The position numbers and the translations under genes were made by a program. From a virus: DNA of 39,507 nt. Below are positions 1 through 9,027 of the stretch, one piece after another. Location: positions 1-39,507 of the IMG/VR virus record IMGVR_UViG_3300017771_000033; one strand, written 5' to 3'. The notes beneath the pieces are model-generated. The model saw only the letters and a program-made list of their open reading frames with translations, did no database searches and was not told the DNA's origin. Positions within the stretch are counted from its first letter, which is position 1; each line of letters starts with the position of its first letter.

Positions 1-1770
1 AACCCTGTACACAACGGAAAAACCTTAGGTGCTGTTATTAATATTAAAGGTGATGGAGCGGAAAATGGGTCACTAGTTAGAGCAGGTGTTTATACTGGCG
101 ATCACATATCTGTATCAAGAGGTTATTATGTTGGCACCGAATTAAATACCACAACAGCAAATACTACACAAGTAATTAATAGCAGTGGTTATTGGTCAAG
201 CTACCCTGTTTTTCCTTATGATTCATTTTCTAAAACTGACATATCAACTAGAACAGAAACTGGATTTTATCAAGATTCATCACCCACATCAGGAGAAGGC
301 TGGCCGGCTTTAGGAGGTAATACATCATGGGCTCATTTAATTTCTTGTACGCACAGCAATGATAGCAATTACTACGCTATGCAGCTCTCTGCAAGTTTTT
401 ATAATCAAAACCTTTACTATAGAAGCACCGCTGGTTCTGGAACAACGGGTTGGTCTAAAATGTGGAGTGATCAAAATGACGGCTCAGGTTCAGGACTAGA
501 CGCAGATTTATTAGACGGTCAACAAGGAAGTTATTATGCAAATAAAGACCATATAAGATCTTTAGGAACAGTAAGTTTAAATGACGGAACAACAACGGCG
601 GCTATTATAAGCGAAATAGAAAACTTTGGAGGGTTTGATTCTTTTACTTCAGTATTTAAAACGAACTGGAGCTATGCTGGTAATTCAGATTTGTCGGATG
701 CAGGAAGATTGACAGAGCTAGCAGGCACCTCGTGGTTAACCTGGACAGATAACTCTTCTGACAGCACAAGAGGAAATATTACAGCGCTGGTTATAGCGCC
801 TAATACTGGTGGATCTGCAAATAAAATGTTTGTTTATAATGACCAAGGATCTAGTTATAGCCCTGGTTGGAGAGAAATTTGGACAAGCGCTTCTGACGGC
901 TCAGGTTCAGGATTAGATGCTGACTTGCTTGATGGGCAGCAGGGAAGTTACTATGCCACTGCATCCTCACTAGGAAATTATTTACCGTTATCCGGCGGCA
1001 CACTGTCTGGAGATTTAACAGTAAACGGCGGAAATATAGCTGTAAATAATAATAACGGTGGTATACAGTTTAATGATGTTAATAGCTACTGGTTAAGAAC
1101 TGCAACTAACTGGGGCATATACTGGGACACTTCTAATAATCAACTAAAGTTTAACGGTGCGGGTACTACTAGGGCATTTATAGATTTAGATACCGGTAGA
1201 ATACAAGGTAGTGAACATGCTATTTTTGCAAATAATGTATATGCAGGTGGTGCACAAGGATTTGTCTTTGGTAGCTCTACTTCAGAGGGCGAATATATTA
1301 AAAGAAACGGTAATAATATTGAATTTGTAGCCAATGGAGGAATAATGTTTGATATCACAGCTTCTAACGGAGTTCACGTTAGAAACGGATCTGATTATTA
1401 TGCACAAATTTCTAACACTGGGCATGGACGATTTGGAAATGATGTGGTTGCATACTATAATTTTTCTGACAAGCGTCTTAAAACAAATATAAAGCCCACT
1501 ACAGGTAATTTAGATAAAGTATTAAAGCTAAACCCAGTTGAATATAATTGGAAAGAAGGGTATAGAAAAGACAAAAAAGAAATTGGTCTTATAGCACAAG
1601 AGGTTGAAAAAATTATCCCAGAAGTAGTTAGAGAAAACGAAAGACTAAATGACGATACCTCATACAAACAAGTTGACTACGAGCATCTTGTTTCAACTTT
1701 GATAGGAGCAGTTCAAGAACAACAAAAACAAATTGATGAACTTAAATCTATAATCAATGGCAGTTCCTAG
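1..1770 (+). CDS. Tail fibre protein, 5' truncated, with C-terminal S74 intramolecular chaperone domain
   Basis: The frame is open from the first base, so the gene begins outside the window; the methionine at 379 is internal. It is a host-recognition fibre. Two tandem knob-like modules, each closed by a GSGLDADLLDGQQGSYYA segment, occupy roughly positions 200-957. A collagen-free beta-rich region follows. The last ~110 residues form an S74 (endosialidase-type) chaperone with the motif SDKRLKTNI near position 1467. Its Ser and second Lys lie five residues apart, as in the known Ser/Lys autocleavage dyad, followed by IGLIAQEVEKIIPEVV and a coiled-coil tail. In this family the domain trimerises the fibre and then cuts itself off. 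The stop overlaps the next start by 14 bases, suggesting translational coupling. The S74 call is secure; the receptor is unknown. Confidence 0.9.
   Translation, partial: NPVHNGKTLGAVINIKGDGAENGSLVRAGVYTGDHISVSRGYYVGTELNTTTANTTQVINSSGYWSSYPVFPYDSFSKTDISTRTETGFYQDSSPTSGEGWPALGGNTSWAHLISCTHSNDSNYYAMQLSASFYNQNLYYRSTAGSGTTGWSKMWSDQNDGSGSGLDADLLDGQQGSYYANKDHIRSLGTVSLNDGTTTAAIISEIENFGGFDSFTSVFKTNWSYAGNSDLSDAGRLTELAGTSWLTWTDNSSDSTRGNITALVIAPNTGGSANKMFVYNDQGSSYSPGWREIWTSASDGSGSGLDADLLDGQQGSYYATASSLGNYLPLSGGTLSGDLTVNGGNIAVNNNNGGIQFNDVNSYWLRTATNWGIYWDTSNNQLKFNGAGTTRAFIDLDTGRIQGSEHAIFANNVYAGGAQGFVFGSSTSEGEYIKRNGNNIEFVANGGIMFDITASNGVHVRNGSDYYAQISNTGHGRFGNDVVAYYNFSDKRLKTNIKPTTGNLDKVLKLNPVEYNWKEGYRKDKKEIGLIAQEVEKIIPEVVRENERLNDDTSYKQVDYEHLVSTLIGAVQEQQKQIDELKSIINGSS
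478..540 (+). repeat. Fibre internal repeat, copy 1
   Basis: A 63-base segment encoding DGSGSGLDADLLDGQQGSYYA-type sequence. It recurs 417 bases (139 codons) downstream with identical protein but many synonymous changes, so the peptide is under selection. It closes a knob-like fibre module. Confidence 0.85.
895..957 (+). repeat. Fibre internal repeat, copy 2
   Basis: The second copy of the 63-base segment encodes the same peptide as 478-540. The silent divergence points to an old duplication of the whole ~139-residue module rather than a recent copy. Confidence 0.85.
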
Positions 1771-2641
1771 TTCTAGCACCCTTAACTTATCTTTGTTTAA
1801 AATTGCTCTAGAAATGGAATTTAACGACTATACTAATACTATGCCTTATAGTATATATAGGGATTCCGTTAATGGAGCTACCCCTGTTTCATTAACAAAT
1901 ATGAGTACAGGCGCAGGCGGGTTTGATGCTATTAATACAGCAAATGCTTCTGCAGATAGACCAGACGGGTCTACTCCTCATAGCATGTCTGAATTTTACT
2001 CTTATGATCACGACAAAACAGCTTTAACATTGCTCCAAACAATAACCGGCCAGCAACACTCTTCGCAAACAACATCATCAACTCAATACTCAATAAACGT
2101 TGGTGCTTTTAAAGGTAAAACGGTCAGAGCTGTATTTCATTACGTTTCAGGATCAAACTACACAGGTGATGTTCAGTTAGATATGATATCTATGCCTTGG
2201 TATGGGAGTTTTTTTGGAAGCCCCAATCAATGGCAAGCAATGAGTACTGGTTTTGGAGGCTCTACGTTTAGCGCAGCACAATTAAAACCGAATTTTACTT
2301 TAAATGGCAATTGGGAAACAAATACAAACAATTCAAGTAGTTACACAGCAACAACGTTTGGTAGCATTGGAACTAACACAGGTGCTTACGGAAGATGGGT
2401 TGGAAGAAGCAACGGAACTCCTTCTGGAAGTACTGGTTTAACATCAAGCCCTTTTAACGGTATGCATGTATATACTGAAACTAGTAGCAATGGTTCTGGT
2501 TATCCAAATAAAAACTTTTGGCTACGAAGCCCTGAGTGGAGTTATATTGACAATGAGGTCGGCAGTCCTACTTTTACTTTTTTTTATGGAGCGTATGGAG
2601 CAACCGTTGGAACAATGAGAGTTTATTTTTTAGAAGTTTAG
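1757..2641 (+). CDS. Putative virion/tail-tip structural protein
   Basis: A protein of 294 residues, starting 14 bases before the end of the fibre gene. It is rich in Ser, Thr, Gly and Asn with few charges, as in beta-rich virion proteins. The N-terminal ~85 residues contain the string PDGSTPHSMSEFYSYDHD, a pattern I associate with small structural proteins encoded next to fibres in marine Bacteroidota phages. The remainder reads like a jelly-roll: alternating hydrophobic strands with many Gly, Trp and Tyr, ending in strand-like TMRVYFLEV. No signal peptide or membrane segment is present. A role as an adhesin or fibre cap is inferred from position and composition only. Confidence 0.6.
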   Translation: MAVPSSSTLNLSLFKIALEMEFNDYTNTMPYSIYRDSVNGATPVSLTNMSTGAGGFDAINTANASADRPDGSTPHSMSEFYSYDHDKTALTLLQTITGQQHSSQTTSSTQYSINVGAFKGKTVRAVFHYVSGSNYTGDVQLDMISMPWYGSFFGSPNQWQAMSTGFGGSTFSAAQLKPNFTLNGNWETNTNNSSSYTATTFGSIGTNTGAYGRWVGRSNGTPSGSTGLTSSPFNGMHVYTETSSNGSGYPNKNFWLRSPEWSYIDNEVGSPTFTFFYGAYGATVGTMRVYFLEV

Positions 2642-2697
2642 ATAATTATTAAAACAAGTGATTATTTAACATATATACAACCAATAAATTATAAATT

Positions 2698-3066
2698 ATG
2701 AATATGAGTTACGAGTGGGCGATTACGGCTATGAAAAAAGCACCCACGTTAGACGGATTGTCGAATGTAATCACACACATTAATTTTAAATATACAGGAA
2801 CAGATGCTGATTCAGGGCATTCAGCTGTATTTAATGGCGCTTGCCCATTAGTAGTTCCTGAAGAAGGGTATGCTGAAGGTGATTTTATAGCGTTAGCGGA
2901 TCTTACAGAGGCTAAAGTTATTGAGTGGGCTAAAGCTGCTCACCCAACAAATCACATGAACTCTCTGATTGAAGAAGAAATTAATAGAATAATTACACCA
3001 ACAAATGTAGAGGTAACTGGAGAAGAATTATCTTTTCTTGCGCCTCCTGCAGAAAGTGAAGAATAA
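2698..3066 (+). CDS. Conserved small marine-phage protein (DUF7936-like)
   Basis: A protein of 122 residues. The opening MSYEWAITAMKKAPTLDGL, then TGTDADSGHSAVFNGACPL and FIALADLTEAKVIEWAKAA, match from memory a family of short proteins found beside tail genes in marine phages, including cyanophages. Family members usually begin at the Met-Ser-Tyr of codon 3, so the true start may be 2704. The N-terminal half is beta-like and the middle forms a helix; the C-terminus is acidic. It follows a 56-base A/T-rich gap after the preceding gene. Its function is unknown. Confidence 0.65.
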   Translation: MNMSYEWAITAMKKAPTLDGLSNVITHINFKYTGTDADSGHSAVFNGACPLVVPEEGYAEGDFIALADLTEAKVIEWAKAAHPTNHMNSLIEEEINRIITPTNVEVTGEELSFLAPPAESEE

Positions 3067-3094
3067 ACATTAACCACAATTAAATTAAATTATT

Positions 3095-3343
3095 ATGTCA
3101 AAAATTAATAAAAAAGAGCTACAAGCCCTTCAAGAAGTAGTAAATAGAATACAATCAATACAATCTCAGTTGGGTTTATACGAAATAGAAAAACACGCTT
3201 TACTGCATGAAATGGTTACAGCCAGACAGCAAGTTCAAGCACAACAAGCCGATTTAGAAGAAAAATATGGTAAAGTTTCTATTGATGTAAAAACTGGTGA
3301 GTATAAAGAAATAGATGAAAATGAAACTGATAAGGAAGATTAG
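3095..3343 (+). CDS. Small coiled-coil protein, unknown function
   Basis: An 82-residue protein, almost entirely helical. Residues 5-60 show heptad-like hydrophobic spacing with many Gln and Glu, and the last 15 residues are acidic. It resembles short coiled-coil proteins that marine phages carry beside tail genes. The start lies behind an A/T-only leader with no ribosome site. It overlaps the next gene by 29 bases (or 23 if that gene starts at its second Met). No catalytic motif is seen. Confidence 0.55.
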   Translation: MSKINKKELQALQEVVNRIQSIQSQLGLYEIEKHALLHEMVTARQQVQAQQADLEEKYGKVSIDVKTGEYKEIDENETDKED

Positions 3344-3539
3344 TATAGGCAGAGACTATAAAAATGAAGCTATGCACTATGCTGTTGGGCAAGAAGTTTA
3401 TGGCGGACACTCTATACATCAGATAGTTGAAGAAGAAAAAAAGTATTCTGTGTATATAGAAAAAAATAACGAGGTTTTACCTTGGAAAGATTTTAATAAA
3501 AATATGGCAATAGCCGTAGAGTATAATTTAGAATATTAA
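3315..3539 (+). CDS. Conserved small hypothetical phage protein
   Basis: A 74-residue protein overlapping the preceding gene and sharing one base with the next start (TAATG). The pattern RKISIGRDYKNEAMHYAVGQ, then a beta-rich segment and WKDFNKNMAIAVEYN, recalls a short marine-phage family often encoded beside the GroES-like gene. No catalytic motif is evident. The second Met (3321) is an equally likely start because family members tend to begin close to the Arg-Lys-Ile-Ser motif. Function unknown; tight coupling suggests co-expression with the co-chaperonin-like protein. Confidence 0.6.
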   Translation: MKMKLIRKISIGRDYKNEAMHYAVGQEVYGGHSIHQIVEEEKKYSVYIEKNNEVLPWKDFNKNMAIAVEYNLEY

Positions 3540-4135
3540 TGCGTAGTCCTTTTAACTTTATAGTAAAGCCAAAAGAAAAAAGGAGTACATCTACTAAAAA
3601 AATAAAAGATAAAGAGCTTATATTAAACACAGAGCTGCAAAATCATTTATATGTAAGTAGGCACGGTATTGTTTTAGAAACTCCTATGTTAGAAAAAACT
3701 AACGTTAAAAAAGGAGATGAAGTAATAATACATCATAATGTTTTTAGGAGGTTTTATGATGTTAAGGGTAATGAAAAAAACAGTAAAAGTTTTTTTGATG
3801 AAGAAGTTTTTTTTGCTAGCCCTGATCAAATATTTTTATACAAAAGAAATAAAGACTGGAAACCTGTAAAAGGTTATTGCTTTGTAAAACCTATAAAAAA
3901 TAATGATATTTTTTCTGATAACAAAGAAAAGCCTTTAGTTGGTATAATGAAATACCCTGATGAAGAATTAATTAAAAACGGCATAAAGTCTGGTTTTAAA
4001 GTAGGTTTTAAACCTAGATCAGAATATGAGTTTGTTATTAATGGTGAAAAACTTTACAGGGTTAAATCTAATTTAATAACAATAAAATATGAACGTAAAG
4101 GAAACGAAGTCGAGTATAATCCAAGCTGGCTATAG
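3539..4135 (+). CDS. Tandem GroES-like co-chaperonin-like protein
   Basis: A 198-residue protein in which I see two GroES-like beta-barrels. Domain 1 (about 5-103) has FNFIVKP, then GIVLETP, VKKGDEVIIHHN and FFASPDQIFLYK. Domain 2 (about 110-186) has GYCFVKPI, EKPLVGIMKYP, GIKSGFKVGFKPRSEYEF, then NGEKLYRVKSNLITIKYE. These follow the GroES order of a start strand, 'G.V', 'VK.GD.V', 'dGeeylivr' and a final strand. Phage co-chaperonins such as T4 gp31 redirect the host GroEL to fold capsid proteins, and the location just before terL and the capsid genes fits. The ~100-residue standard length is doubled. A canonical mobile loop is hard to find, so binding to GroEL is inferred. Confidence 0.6.
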   Translation: MRSPFNFIVKPKEKRSTSTKKIKDKELILNTELQNHLYVSRHGIVLETPMLEKTNVKKGDEVIIHHNVFRRFYDVKGNEKNSKSFFDEEVFFASPDQIFLYKRNKDWKPVKGYCFVKPIKNNDIFSDNKEKPLVGIMKYPDEELIKNGIKSGFKVGFKPRSEYEFVINGEKLYRVKSNLITIKYERKGNEVEYNPSWL

Positions 4136-4361
4136 AGCTGTTGAGGAATTAATAAAAGTAGCTAAAGAACCTATAGTTGAAACTGAAGATGATGTTTCTG
4201 CTGATAGATTAAAAAACGCCGCAGCAACAAAGAAGTTAGCTATATTTGACGCTTTTGAAATACTAAACAGGATTCAAGAAGAAAAATCTTTACTAGAAAA
4301 CAAACCTATAGAAAAGAAAACTGAAGCTTTTAAAGGTTTTGCAGAAAGAAGGAGTAAGTAA
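4089..4361 (+). CDS. Candidate terminase small subunit
   Basis: A 90-residue, mostly helical, charged protein placed immediately before terL, with its stop sharing one base with the terL start. It overlaps the previous gene by 47 bases. Small terminase subunits are short helical DNA-binding oligomers usually encoded just upstream of the large subunit. Here residues 1-30 and 40-75 look like helices, with AAATKKLAIFDAFEILNRI as the most regular. No clear helix-turn-helix can be read, so the assignment is by position and size. The GGAG at 4351-4354 inside its 3' end may serve as a ribosome site for terL. Confidence 0.45.
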   Translation: MNVKETKSSIIQAGYRAVEELIKVAKEPIVETEDDVSADRLKNAAATKKLAIFDAFEILNRIQEEKSLLENKPIEKKTEAFKGFAERRSK

Positions 4362-6574
4362 TGTACCAACAAAGTTTATATAGAATAGTAAACCCTGTTA
4401 AGATAAACAAGCTAAAAAGATTTAATAAATCTAAAAGGTGGGAGTATGGTTACAACAAAGAAGAAGATCTAGTAATCATAAGTAAGACGGGTCAAATAGG
4501 CGACGTGTATAGCATACAAAACTTAAACATAGCCTTGCCACCTGTACCTAAGATAAATAAGCAGGATAACAAATGGGTTAAAAAAGAATACCCAAAAGAG
4601 CTTAGCAGAATAAAAACTATATTTGATTGGAAAACTTACCCAGATGATTTTAAACAAAAGTGGGAGCCATATATAGATGAAGAATTTAAAAGACGTGATG
4701 AAGGGTATTGGTTCTATAACAAGGACGAGCTTACTTATGTTACTGGTACTCATTACATGTACTTGCAGTGGACCAAGATTGATGTTGGGGCCCCTGAATT
4801 TAGAGAAGCAAATAGATTATTCTTTATATTCTGGGAAGCTTGCAAAGCAGACAGCCGCTGTTATGGAATGTGCTATCTTAAAAACAGAAGATCCGGATTT
4901 TCTTTTATGGCGTCATCAGAAACAGTTAACTGGGCAACAATTTCATCTGATTCACGGTTTGGCATATTGTCCAAATCTGGGGCCGATGCTAAGAAAATGT
5001 TTACCGATAAAGTTGTACCAATATCAGTCAACTACCCCTTTTTCTTTAAACCAATACAAGATGGTATGGATCGCCCCAAAACCGAGCTCGCATATAGAGT
5101 ACCCGCGTCAAAGCTCACGCGTAAATCTATACAGTCAGGGCAGACGAGGGAAGAGCTCGAAGGTCTTGATACAACAATCGACTGGAAGAACACGGGTGAT
5201 AACTCCTACGACGGTGAGAAACTTAAACTCCTCGTACATGACGAATCGGGTAAATGGGAAAGGCCGGACAACATCCTCAACAACTGGCGAGTCACGAAGA
5301 CAACGTTGAGACTAGGTAGTAGAATTATAGGTAAGTGTATGATGGGATCTACGAGCAACGCTCTAGACAAAGGTGGTGATAATTTTAAAAAGCTTTATTA
5401 TGATTCAGACGTCACGAAAAGAAACCGCAATGGACAGACTCGCTCAGGACTATATAGTTTGTTCATACCTATGGAATGGAACTACGAAGGATTCATTGAT
5501 TCTTATGGAGTACCTGTATTCGACACTCCAAAAAAAGAAGTTGAAGGTCCTTATGGGGAAAGCATAGATATAGGTGTTATAGAGCACTGGGACAATGAAG
5601 TAGACGGTTTAAGAGGTGATCAAGATGCTTTAAACGAATATTACAGACAGTTTCCACGTACAGAAGAACATGCGTTTAGAGATGAAACTAAAAACAGTAT
5701 ATTTAATTTAGTAAAAATATACGAGCAAATAGATTACAATGAAGCTGTTTCAGATGGATTGATATCAAAAGGTAATTTTCAATGGAAAAATGGTGTTAAA
5801 GATACTGAAGTTGTTTTTATGCCAAACGATCAAGGTAGATTTTTAGTATCGTGGGTACCAGATTTATCTATACAAAATAATGTCATACTAAAAAACGGTA
5901 TGAAAAAACCTGGTAACGAGCACATTGGTGCTTTTGGTTGTGATAGTTACGATATATCAGGCACAACTGACGGTAGAGGATCAAAAGGCGCTTTGCATGG
6001 GCTAACAAGGTTTAGCATGGAAAACGCACCTCCTAACTCATTTTTTTTAGAATATATAGCTAGACCTCAAACTTCTGAAATATTTTTTGAAGATGTACTT
6101 ATGGCTTGTATATTTTATGGTATGCCTATACTAGCAGAGAACAACAAACCTAGACTTTTGTATTATTTTAAAAGAAGAGGTTACAGGGGTTTTAGCATGA
6201 ATAGACCTGATAAAACTTGGAACAAACTATCGGTTGCAGAGAAAGAAATTGGTGGTATACCTAATACAAGTGAAGACATTAAGCAGGCTCACGCAGCCGC
6301 TATAGAAATGTATATAGAAAACCACGTAGGCCATATTAAAGAAGGTTCTTACGGTAATATATATTTCAACAAAACATTAAACGATTGGGCTAGATTTGAT
6401 ATAAACAAAAGAACAAAGTTTGATGCTGCAATTAGCTCGGGATTAGCTATAATGGCATGTAACAAACATATGTACAGTCCAAAGAGTAGTTATAATAAAG
6501 ATAAAGTAAATTTAAGTATCGCGAGATACCAGAACAAAGGAACAAGATCAAAACTAATAAATAATTATGGCTGA
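4361..6574 (+). CDS. terL: Terminase large subunit (DNA-packaging ATPase/nuclease)
   Basis: A 737-residue protein that pumps DNA into the prohead and cuts the concatemer. ATPase domain: KNRRSGFSF at 174-182 is the Walker A position, of the lambda gpA type with Lys at the front instead of before Ser/Thr. LLVHDE at 290-295 is Walker B with catalytic Glu295, and MMGSTSNA (327-334) is the coupling motif. Nuclease domain: GCDSYD with Asp528, Glu564 or Glu593, and KFDAA with Asp688 give the expected RNase H-type acidic set. A clear ribosome site (GGAG, 6 bases before ATG) is unusual in this window. Bases around 5041-5340 are markedly richer in G+C than the rest. The gene overlaps the portal start by 8 bases. 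Confidence 0.92.
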   Translation: MYQQSLYRIVNPVKINKLKRFNKSKRWEYGYNKEEDLVIISKTGQIGDVYSIQNLNIALPPVPKINKQDNKWVKKEYPKELSRIKTIFDWKTYPDDFKQKWEPYIDEEFKRRDEGYWFYNKDELTYVTGTHYMYLQWTKIDVGAPEFREANRLFFIFWEACKADSRCYGMCYLKNRRSGFSFMASSETVNWATISSDSRFGILSKSGADAKKMFTDKVVPISVNYPFFFKPIQDGMDRPKTELAYRVPASKLTRKSIQSGQTREELEGLDTTIDWKNTGDNSYDGEKLKLLVHDESGKWERPDNILNNWRVTKTTLRLGSRIIGKCMMGSTSNALDKGGDNFKKLYYDSDVTKRNRNGQTRSGLYSLFIPMEWNYEGFIDSYGVPVFDTPKKEVEGPYGESIDIGVIEHWDNEVDGLRGDQDALNEYYRQFPRTEEHAFRDETKNSIFNLVKIYEQIDYNEAVSDGLISKGNFQWKNGVKDTEVVFMPNDQGRFLVSWVPDLSIQNNVILKNGMKKPGNEHIGAFGCDSYDISGTTDGRGSKGALHGLTRFSMENAPPNSFFLEYIARPQTSEIFFEDVLMACIFYGMPILAENNKPRLLYYFKRRGYRGFSMNRPDKTWNKLSVAEKEIGGIPNTSEDIKQAHAAAIEMYIENHVGHIKEGSYGNIYFNKTLNDWARFDINKRTKFDAAISSGLAIMACNKHMYSPKSSYNKDKVNLSIARYQNKGTRSKLINNYG

Positions 6575-8993
6575 GTCAGTTGTAAAAAGTTATTTTCCTA
6601 GTCAAATAGCTAGCGATTTAGAAAAAGTAACCGAAGAGTACGGTTTAAAAGTTGCTAAAGCTATAGAGCATGAGTGGTTTAAAAGAGACTCCGGTACTAA
6701 TAGGTTTTATAACAATCAAAATACATTTCACAGAAGAAGATTGTACGCACGAGGCGAACAGTCTATACAAAAGTATAAAGATGAGTTATCTATAAATGGT
6801 GATTTATCTTATCTAAATCTAGACTGGAAACCAGTTCCAATTATATCTAAGTTTGTAGATATAGTTGTTAATGGTATTTCAGAAAGAACTTTTGATATAA
6901 AAGCTTTCTCACAAGATCCCTATGGTGTTCAAAAAAGAACAGAATATATGGAATCTTTAATTAGAGACATGCAAACAAAAGAATTAAATAACTTTGCTCA
7001 AGAAGCTTTTGGTATAAGCTTGTTTGAAACAGATCAAAACAGTTTACCAGAAAACAAAGAAGAGTTAGAGCTTCACATGCAGTTAGACTATAAAGAAGCT
7101 ATAGAGATAGCTCAGGAGCAAGCTATAAATACAATACTAGAAGGAAACAGATATGAGTTGCTTAGAAAAAGATTAAACTACGATTTAACTGTTTTGGGTA
7201 TTGGTTGCGCTAAAACCTCATTTAATAAATCAGAAGGTATAAAAGTAGAGTATGTAGATCCTGCTGATATTATATTTTCTTATACAGAATCACCTTACTT
7301 TGAAGATATATATTATGTAGGTGAAATAAAGACTGTACCTATTAATGAACTTAAGAAACAGTTCCCAGAATTAACAAACGAAGACTTAGAAGAAATAACT
7401 AAGCAAGGCGTACAGAATACAGACTTTTATCATAGAACTATAAACGAAACAAACAACATAGATAAAAACTCTGTGCAGCTACTGTATTTTAATTACAAAA
7501 CTTACGCTAACGAAGTTTACAAAGTGAAACAGACAGCAACAGGCGCTTCTAAAATATTAATAAAAGACGACACTTTTAATCCGCCTGCAGAAGTTTTAGA
7601 TAATAACTTTGAAAAAATATCAAGATCTATAGAGGTTCTTTATGAAGGTGTTTTAGTTTTAGGTACAAATAAAATGCTAAAATGGGAGTTAGCTAAAAAT
7701 ATGATGAGACCTAAAAGCGATCACACTAAGGTTAAAATGAACTACAGTATAGTTGCGCCTAGAATGTATAAAGGTCGTATAGAGAGTTTAGTTAGTAGAA
7801 TTATAGGTTTTGCTGATATGATTCAGATAACTCATTTAAAACTACAGCAAGTTTTATCTCGCATGGTGCCTGATGGTATATATTTAGATGCTGATGGTTT
7901 AGCTGAAATAGATTTAGGTAATGGAACTAACTATAACCCACAAGAGGCGTTAAATATGTTCTTTCAAACTGGTTCTGTTATAGGTAGATCGTTTACGTCT
8001 GAAGGTGATATGAATCCAGGTAAAATACCTGTTCAAGAAATACAGTCAGGTTCTGGTAACAATAAAATATCATCTTTAATAACTACGTACAACTATTACA
8101 TGCAGATGATACGTGATGTGACGGGATTAAATGAAGCTAGAGATGGTAGTATGCCTGACAAAAATGCTTTAGTTGGTGTACAAAAACTAGCAGCCGCTAA
8201 CAGTAACACGGCTACAAGGCATATATTGCAAAGTGGTTTATTCTTAACGGCTGAAATAGCAGAAGCATTATCACTAAGAGTATCTGATGTTTTAGAGTAT
8301 AGCCCAACAAGAGAAGCTTTCATACAAGCTATAGGAGTTCACAACGTTGCTACGTTAGATGATATATCTGAAATGCACTTGCATGATTTTGGTATATTTA
8401 TAGATTTAGCTCCAGATGATGAGCAGCAAGCTATACTAGAAAACAACATTCAAATGGCGCTTAGTCAAGGCACTATAGATTTAGAAGATGCTATTGATGT
8501 TAGAGAAATTAAAAACGTTAAGCTTGCTAATCAATTGCTTAAAATAAAAAGAAAAAAGAAGCAAGAAAGAGATATGCAGATACAGCAAGCTAACATGCAA
8601 GCTCAAGCTGATGCAAACGTGCAAGCTCAACAAGCTGCCGCACAACTAGAAGTTCAAAAACAACAGGCTTTAGTTGGTGCTCAAGTTCAGCTAGAACAAG
8701 CTAAATCAAATTTTGAATCACAAAGGCTTTCTGAAGAAGCTAAATTAAAGAAAGATTTGATGGCTTATGAGTTCCAAATTAATATGGCTTTGAAAAGCAA
8801 AGAAGCTGAAGTTCACAAAGTAAAAGAGTCTTATAAAGAAAACAGAAAAGACGATAGAACTAAAATACAAGCTTCACAACAAAGCCAACTTATAGAGCAA
8901 AGACAAAAAAACACCGGGCCAAAAAACTTTGAATCATCTGGTAACGATATACTAAGTGGTGATTTTGATTTAGGTTCGTTTGAACCCAGGTGA
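6567..8993 (+). CDS. Portal protein
   Basis: An 808-residue protein directly after terL and before the scaffold, as expected for the dodecameric head gateway. The N-terminal half is mixed alpha/beta with the portal-like order: helices 1-60, a strand-rich wing (about 215-400), then a long region with LVSRIIGFADMIQITHLKLQQ for the channel stem. GSGNNKISSLITTYNYYMQMIRDVTGLNEARDG near 490-525 fits the crown side of large podovirus portals. The C-terminal ~150 residues (about 650-790) are a Gln/Ala-rich coiled coil, long for the family. The size is close to the ~800 residues I recall for portals of Bacteroidota podoviruses. It has no RNA polymerase or protease motif. Confidence 0.82.
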   Translation: MAESVVKSYFPSQIASDLEKVTEEYGLKVAKAIEHEWFKRDSGTNRFYNNQNTFHRRRLYARGEQSIQKYKDELSINGDLSYLNLDWKPVPIISKFVDIVVNGISERTFDIKAFSQDPYGVQKRTEYMESLIRDMQTKELNNFAQEAFGISLFETDQNSLPENKEELELHMQLDYKEAIEIAQEQAINTILEGNRYELLRKRLNYDLTVLGIGCAKTSFNKSEGIKVEYVDPADIIFSYTESPYFEDIYYVGEIKTVPINELKKQFPELTNEDLEEITKQGVQNTDFYHRTINETNNIDKNSVQLLYFNYKTYANEVYKVKQTATGASKILIKDDTFNPPAEVLDNNFEKISRSIEVLYEGVLVLGTNKMLKWELAKNMMRPKSDHTKVKMNYSIVAPRMYKGRIESLVSRIIGFADMIQITHLKLQQVLSRMVPDGIYLDADGLAEIDLGNGTNYNPQEALNMFFQTGSVIGRSFTSEGDMNPGKIPVQEIQSGSGNNKISSLITTYNYYMQMIRDVTGLNEARDGSMPDKNALVGVQKLAAANSNTATRHILQSGLFLTAEIAEALSLRVSDVLEYSPTREAFIQAIGVHNVATLDDISEMHLHDFGIFIDLAPDDEQQAILENNIQMALSQGTIDLEDAIDVREIKNVKLANQLLKIKRKKKQERDMQIQQANMQAQADANVQAQQAAAQLEVQKQQALVGAQVQLEQAKSNFESQRLSEEAKLKKDLMAYEFQINMALKSKEAEVHKVKESYKENRKDDRTKIQASQQSQLIEQRQKNTGPKNFESSGNDILSGDFDLGSFEPR

Positions 8994-9027
8994 TAATAGT
9001 AAATGTATAATTATATAATATTTTATC

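Noticed and set aside
4677-5309. A 210-residue open frame on the + strand inside terL
   Set aside because: It is in another frame of a gene with clear terminase motifs and is open mainly because of the local G+C shift; its translation has no family-like pattern.
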